Positions 59,315 through 64,000 of a stretch of 64,000 bases of DNA are shown in pieces. Positions within the stretch are counted from its first letter, which is position 1; each line of letters begins with the position of its first letter. The notes beneath the pieces were generated by a model that saw only the letters and a list, made by a program, of their open reading frames with translations, had not been told where the DNA came from and searched no databases. Origin of the DNA: Asterias amurensis (taxonomy: Eukaryota > Echinodermata > Asteroidea > Forcipulatida > Asteriidae); assembly GCF_032118995.1 (NCBI RefSeq), contig NC_092660.1, positions 2,619,501 to 2,683,500 on the forward strand, written 5' to 3'. A program made the position numbers and the translations under genes.

Positions 59315-59929
59315 ACTGACCGCTCTTTGAATGTCCAAAGATTGCAAAGAAAGTCATTGAGGATGCCTTTAGTTTGAACAAATCAATGAAATTACAGCAT
59401 TCATTTTTGCGCCAGGTTAGAACTTCAGTTACTTATCGAGTTCGGTTGGTCATGCATGCCGCTTGTCAATATAGGTATTGGTGTCTTTTCAGCACAGTAT
59501 TAAATACGTTCATAATGGGATAGGAGCCCGACTAAAATTTCTCAGCATGAACGTTGAGGGCCTTGTGTTCCGTGGATCGTGTGTAAAGCACGGGAGGTAG
59601 GCAAGGTCCTGAGAGTGGGTGCGTGCCTATAAATTAAAGCAAATTAGCACACACATCACCTTGGATACAGTCTACATCTCGGTTCTTGTAATATAGACCC
59701 CATCTGTATCAGCCAACAAGTGTTATTCCTCGTAATAAAGACAATTTCACACACTGTTCGCCCCCAATGGGTAGGCCTAGTTTTCAAACTCTAAAAATTC
59801 CCAGCCCCGCCCACTAGCCAACCCGCCCCAATCACAGGAGATCTAAACTATGCACAACATGTCTGGTTCCGTATAAAAGGCTGCCCATTTTATTAAAGAA
59901 TTGCCAAAAAATTGTCATCCTCCCCTCAC

Positions 59930-60300
59930 AAAATTTATAAACAAAATAAAACGCTATTCATTTTGGTTTTACCCATGAACACGTGTGTGTTAGCATGCAC
60001 TGTATACTCAGTAGGCCCCCTCTCCTACTTTCCCGAGTTCTGTGACAAACGGGCGTTACTACCATGGGATTCAAACCCACGACCTTGGAAATTCTAGAGC
60101 AGCATACCAACTAAACCACCGATTGCCCACTAGCTAGAGGCAGTTCGAATCCTTTGTTTCAGAAGGTACTGAAAACAGTGGGTTCGTATCCCATTACACG
60201 GGACACGGGAAACTTGTGCTGAGTGGTATACAATGCTAACACACATCGGTGTGTGGGTAAAAACCAAAATGAATATTCTTTATCCCCGATGCAAATTTAA
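59930..60300. repeat. Imperfect inverted repeat containing tRNA-like sequences
   Basis: The arms 'ttcattttggttttaccca' and 'gggtaaaaaccaaaatgaa' are inverted. On the minus strand 60050-60125 has an A box-like TGGTTTAGTTGGT and a B box-like GGGTTTGAATCCC; on the plus strand GGGTTCGTATCCC occurs at 60179. Probably two head-to-head SINE-like units. A fragment of the same family lies at 37090-37200. Confidence 0.6.
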
Positions 60301-60743
60301 CATCCATTAAAAATAAGAATTAAATGCTGTTATCAGGAGCTTGCAGGTTTAAAGTTGACAATCCCAAAGAACTTTTCTTAAGGAGCCTCCGATTTGACCC
60401 CTGAACCCAACCAGGATCCGTGATTGGATCTTCCCATCAAACAACTTGGACAGAGAATTCAGAAATCGCTTCTTCCCATTCAGCAAGTGACGATATTAAT
60501 GTACACTTTGATACACAATTTGATCTGGAAATAACAAGACAAAGGCATTTTGTCGATCCTATAACAGAAAACTGTTTTTTTATTACTAATAAAATGTATA
60601 CACACTAAATACATGTACAGTTATACAGGCCTAACAACAACAATTGAAAATTATTGCCATCGTACAAGCATGTTCCTCTGCTGTAATCAATGTAATGAAA
60701 TCGAGGTTGGGTGGCCATAATAGTCTATCATTATGGATAGTAT

Positions 60744-60898
60744 AGGTGCGTTCGTTTAGCTCCCCTGGGTCGACCCCCGGTGTGTGGCGTTTTTTTTTTC
60801 CAGGACGAAGGTGATTTATTATCTGCACACGTTCGTCCTGGAAAACAAATACGCCACACACCGGGGTCGACCCAGGGAAGCTAAACGAACGCACCCTA
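60744..60898. mobile_element. Family E short foldback (hairpin)
   Basis: 155 bp with arms 'aggtgcgttcgtttagctcc' and 'aagctaaacgaacgcaccct'. Pairing continues through 'ccggtgtgtggcg' and 'tccaggacgaa', leaving a loop of about 25 bp. Confidence 0.88.
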
Positions 60899-61014
60899 TG
60901 TGAATAATGTATGTGTAAAGAATGCATTATCTTGGCAATGGTATCGGGACATAGTATGTACAAATTGTTAGGTCTTCTCTACAAAATATTTACATTTTGA
61001 ACTAAAGGTAGGCT

Positions 61015-61146
61015 AAGGCCGTGTCCGAATTGGCGACTTCGGCTACAGCTACGGCTAGGGCGCGCGCGTCTGCTATTCTTCAACACTGACAGACGCGCTG
61101 ATCTAGCAGTAGCTGTGGCCAAAGTCGCCAATTCGGACATGGCCTA
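61015..61146. repeat. Inverted repeat with 'ggccgtgtccgaattggcga' ends
   Basis: The ends 'ggccgtgtccgaattggcga' and 'tcgccaattcggacatggcc' are inverted, continuing through 'cggctacagctac' and 'gtagctgtggcc'. Single-arm relatives occur at 33095 and 48835. Confidence 0.85.
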
Positions 61147-61408
61147 AGTATAGCCTGAGTATCTGACGTCACACTTCGAGGCTCGTGAACAACGCCAGAG
61201 ACCGGCATTAAAACCGGTGTGGTTTTGACCTTTGTCCTTTAACATAGAGATACGCAGTCATATTGCGACGTGACAGCAGTGCAAATTTGGGCATCTATGG
61301 CACTGCACGTTCAAAATGACGATTGTATCCAATGGAATCACTTGATCTAGTGGCAAGGACCTGTCGTCCTAGCGGATAAAGATAGGGGCCAAGTCAAGTT
61401 ATGATACA

Positions 61409-61574
61409 CTTTTTAACGCTAAATGGCAGCAGAATCACAAAGTAAATTTCCATTTTGTTTGTAGTTCTGAGCATGCCTTATAATTATGTAACTCTATGGA
61501 GCATCTTACATTAGTAAGAACATTATTGATTTACCTTGTAAGTCTGCTGCCACCTAGAGTCACAAAAGTTCTCC
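61409..61574. mobile_element. Family D TIR element
   Basis: The arms 'taacgctaaatggcagcag' (worn) and 'gtctgctgccacctagagt' are inverted over 166 bp. Confidence 0.82.
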
Positions 61575-61912
61575 CTTATATGGCCCCTAGGCAGCAGGGT
61601 CATCATTGTTAATGTTTAGTTTATATTAATGTAATTCTGATTTAGGCACAAAATAAACATCAAGAAAGATACAACAAAAGTAACATACTCTTTATTCATA
61701 CATTGTTACATATTTTGCCGGTACAATTGCATTACGTCATGTGAGGTTACTAAGAGACTTACAATAATATTATATTTGTTTACAATTTCATAAAGGAACC
61801 TTTGTTAGAAATGAGTGCATTTACATAACTGAAGTTAACCTCAGAGCCCCATCCATTTATTGTGATTGTCGTTCCCCACAGGCATGTGTCAATTATCTTG
61901 AGCTTTGTATGC

Positions 61913-62021
61913 TTATTGGGCAAAGCTTGGCCGTCGATTGAGTTTGATGGGTCCTACGTTAGGGCGAGCTGCTATGATGAACAATGCCTGCTCTAGTAAA
62001 TACTCCTCCCACGAAATGGTC
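61913..62021 (-). CDS. EF-hand protein, last exon
   Basis: This 109 nt exon has the acceptor 'ccctttctctgcag' (minus strand) and TAA at 61915-61913. It encodes TISWEEYLLEQALFIIAA and ends P-I-K-L-N-R-R-P-S-F-A-Q. Joined to the upstream exon, the sequence DEDCSGTISWEE forms a canonical EF-hand loop (D1, D3, S5, G6, T7, I8, S9, E12). The phrase I-S-W-E-E-Y recalls reticulocalbin/Cab45-type proteins, but the C-terminus lacks an HDEL-type signal. The subfamily is uncertain. Confidence 0.75.
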
Positions 62022-62134
62022 CTGCAGAGAAAGGGAATAATAAGGTCAGTTTCCAAGCAGTTGTAGGTATCAATGATATGTTTTAATTTCATAGAGCTCA
62101 CTGACAGACGATCGGATTTCTGCTTACAGATTTC

Positions 62135-62415
62135 ACAATTGCTTCGTCCTTCGGATGGGACGTAAAGCCGTTGGCCCCATGTGTTGTATAACGCATGTAA
62201 AATAACCCTGTGCGCTTAATATCGAAAAGAGAAGGGGTTCGCCCAGGTGTTCCTGGCTGTGGCTGCTAAATGAGCCGTAGTACCTTGTAAACTCTTATAA
62301 GGTGCTACATAACTGGGTCTCAGAATTCTTTCTGAAAGTTTGTATATACCCAGCGCCTTGAGTACCTTGTTTGATAGATACGTGCGCTATATAAGACTTC
62401 GATATTATTATAACC
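62135..62415 (+). mobile_element. tRNA-derived SINE, headless
   Basis: Body from 'ttcgtccttcggatgggac' through 'ggggttcgcccaggtg' to 'tataagacttcgatattatt'. It lies in the intron between the two EF-hand exons. Confidence 0.82.
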
Positions 62416-62448
62416 TTATTTGCCTTACGCTATTCATATAGGTCTTAC

Positions 62449-62553
62449 CCAGAACAATCTTCATCAGCACTCATCAGCAAATTGGTGTTTGTATCAATGT
62501 GCATGTTAAACTCCTTATTCTTCGCTTTCCAAACGTCTTCGGAAATCTTTCGC
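62449..62553 (-). CDS. EF-hand protein, penultimate exon
   Basis: This 105 nt exon has the acceptor 'cttgttatttcacag' and the donor GTAAGA on the minus strand. It encodes RKISEDVWKAKNKEFNMHID followed by T-N-T-N-L-L-M-S-A-D-E-D-C-S and a split Gly. It provides the entering helix and first half of the EF-hand loop. It starts and ends in phase 2. Further 5' exons must lie to the right; none was recognised before 64000. Confidence 0.75.
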
Positions 62554-64000
62554 CTGTGAAATAACAAGAGATACCAGATTTAATAATTATTGATAGCACG
62601 GTTCCCACGCCATCTTTGTGGGCAAGTTCACACGCCATCTTTGTGGGCAGCTCGGGTTAGGGCTTTGTGCTGTGCGAAGCACTGTTTGTACGCTACGGAG
62701 TGGTTCATTGCAATATCGTGCAGGGAGGGAATTGTTGGCAAAACTTTCGCACGCAGCTGCATTCTCACGCATATTTTTCAATAAAGATATCATAATGTTT
62801 AAAGGAACACGTTGCCTTGGATCGGTCGAGTTGGTCTTTGAAAAGCGTTTGTAACCGTTTTGTATAGAATGCATATGGGTAGAAAGATGTTGTAAAAGTA
62901 GAATACAATGATCCACACAAACATGCCTCGAAATTGCGTGGTTTTCCTTTTACCTCGTCAACTAACACGTCGGCCATTTATGGGGGTCAAAATTTTGACT
63001 CCCATAAATGGCCGACTATGTTAGTTCGAACAGTAGAAGGAAAACCACGCAATTTCGAGGCAAACTTGTGTGGATCATTGTATTCTACTTTTAAAACATC
63101 TTTCCAACCATGTGCATGCATTTTATAAAAAACGGTTACAAACGCTTTTGTTTTGACCAACTCGTCCGATCCAAGGCAACGTGTTCCTTTAAAGGCAGGA
63201 CACTTTTGGTAATTGTCAAAGACCGGTATCCTCCTTCGGTGTACCTTAACATAAAGTAAATGAAAATTGGTCATCAAAGTTGCCAAAAAAAAAAAAAAAT
63301 GAAAAAAAAAAAACCATAGTTGCATAGAATGTGCTTCCAGTTGACTAGGAAAGGCTTAATTATGCCTGAAGCCTTCCTCAAATTTTTTGGTTGAACAAAA
63401 TTGCCCATCTCTCTAAAACTACTGCATCAAAGGCATGTCGTTTCTAACACTGTTTTTTTAATTTTATTTAATATCAGCAGCTATATAGCGCCCTTGACTA
63501 CAACTTTGAATTTATTGATATGCCATCAACAACTGTTGTTCATCTCGACTCGACGTATAAAAGTAGCAATGCGAACTACATAAATAATGAACACGATTTT
63601 GAAGGTAGTTTCACGGTATATGCTAATGCAACCACTGATCCGGGATGTTATATTTATTAAATGTTAATTATAGATTAAGGATATCATCCATTATGGATCT
63701 ACATAGGACGAAACTCCATTGGGAGAAAGAGCACATTGAAATATTTAAAAGCATACAAATAAATAACAGAAACACTCAAACAAAAAAGAACCGCACACAT
63801 AATGAGAACCATTTAGATCCACAGCAAGGATGGAGAATATTTTGGGGGTAAAGTTAAAAAATATTGAACAATTTAAATGGTTATAAATAAATTAAAAACA
63901 AAACACTCCAACAAAGAGAACGACACACATGTTTTATTTTTATTTTTATAGAACCACCAATAATTAAGAACGTCTCACATTAGAAATGATCCGATCCGAC
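62554..64000. other. Right-edge non-coding interval
   Basis: It contains a family B element, a worn family A element (about 63188-63400) and AT-rich sequence. No exon of the EF-hand gene was identified here. Confidence 0.5.
62799..63192. mobile_element. Family B foldback element
   Basis: The ends 'ttaaaggaacacgttgcc' and 'ggcaacgtgttcctttaa', with the central 'ggtcaaaattttgactccc'. A family A end starts directly at its right border (TTTAAAGGCAGGACAC), sharing the TTAA. Confidence 0.9.

Larger units (their letters stand above)
59315..61912. other. Intergenic region upstream of the MPV17L2-like gene
   Basis: No gene is seen. It holds an inverted tRNA-like pair (59930-60300), a family E hairpin, a 130 bp inverted repeat and a family D element. 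The promoter of the MPV17L2-like gene should lie next to 59320-59600; no motif was recognised with confidence. Confidence 0.5.

Noticed and set aside
59022..59330. Plus-strand 102-residue frame
   Set aside because: Shadow of exon 1 of the MPV17L2-like gene, whose minus-strand frame has family motifs and splice continuity.

Overview
The window reads as nuclear DNA of an invertebrate deuterostome, most probably an echinoderm and perhaps a starfish. The basis is GT/AG-spliced genes with short exons and long introns, a fucolectin-type domain gene, and dense short foldback elements. No ribosomal or mitochondrial marker is present, so the species is an inference.

Region 1 (about 3.3-21.5 kb, + strand) holds one large gene. 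It has 22 recognisable coding exons. The first 21 form seven repeats of a three-exon set (A, B, C), each set encoding one fucolectin/tachylectin-4/pentraxin (FTP, F5/8C-like) beta-sandwich domain. The last exon encodes a short cysteine-rich PAN/apple-like module and the stop. All internal exons are multiples of three and phase 1-1, so domains can be duplicated, lost or skipped without a frameshift. The start and signal peptide are not seen. Two places inside the gene are very unstable: the intron after exon 4B carries a microsatellite of about 1 kb containing three copies of a piece of exon 4B, and around domain 6 both a splice donor and a whole exon have been tandemly multiplied.

Region 2 (26.5-27.6 kb, +) is an intronless class A GPCR of 369 residues, closest in motifs to adenosine receptors but lacking several adenosine-contact residues.

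Region 3 (about 37.5-59.3 kb, - strand) holds an Mpv17/PMP22-family gene of the MPV17L2 type, assembled here from four exons (about 209 residues). A second, diverged but intact last exon lies 11.5 kb further downstream; it is either an alternative C-terminus or a relic of a tandem paralogue. Region 4 (61.9-62.6 kb, -) holds the last two exons of an EF-hand protein whose 5' part I could not find.

Most of the rest is repeat. I see a roughly 400 bp TIR element (family A, over 20 copies), a 390 bp TTAA-flanked foldback (B), a 245 bp foldback (C), a 130-170 bp element with a CTCF-like motif in its ends (D), a GC-richer foldback (E), tRNA-Leu(CAA)-derived SINEs, Penelope-like fragments, an 850 bp palindrome inside the Mpv17-like gene, and several minisatellites. 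These elements populate introns and intergenic DNA alike. I found no operon-like organisation, CRISPR array or functional free-standing RNA gene.
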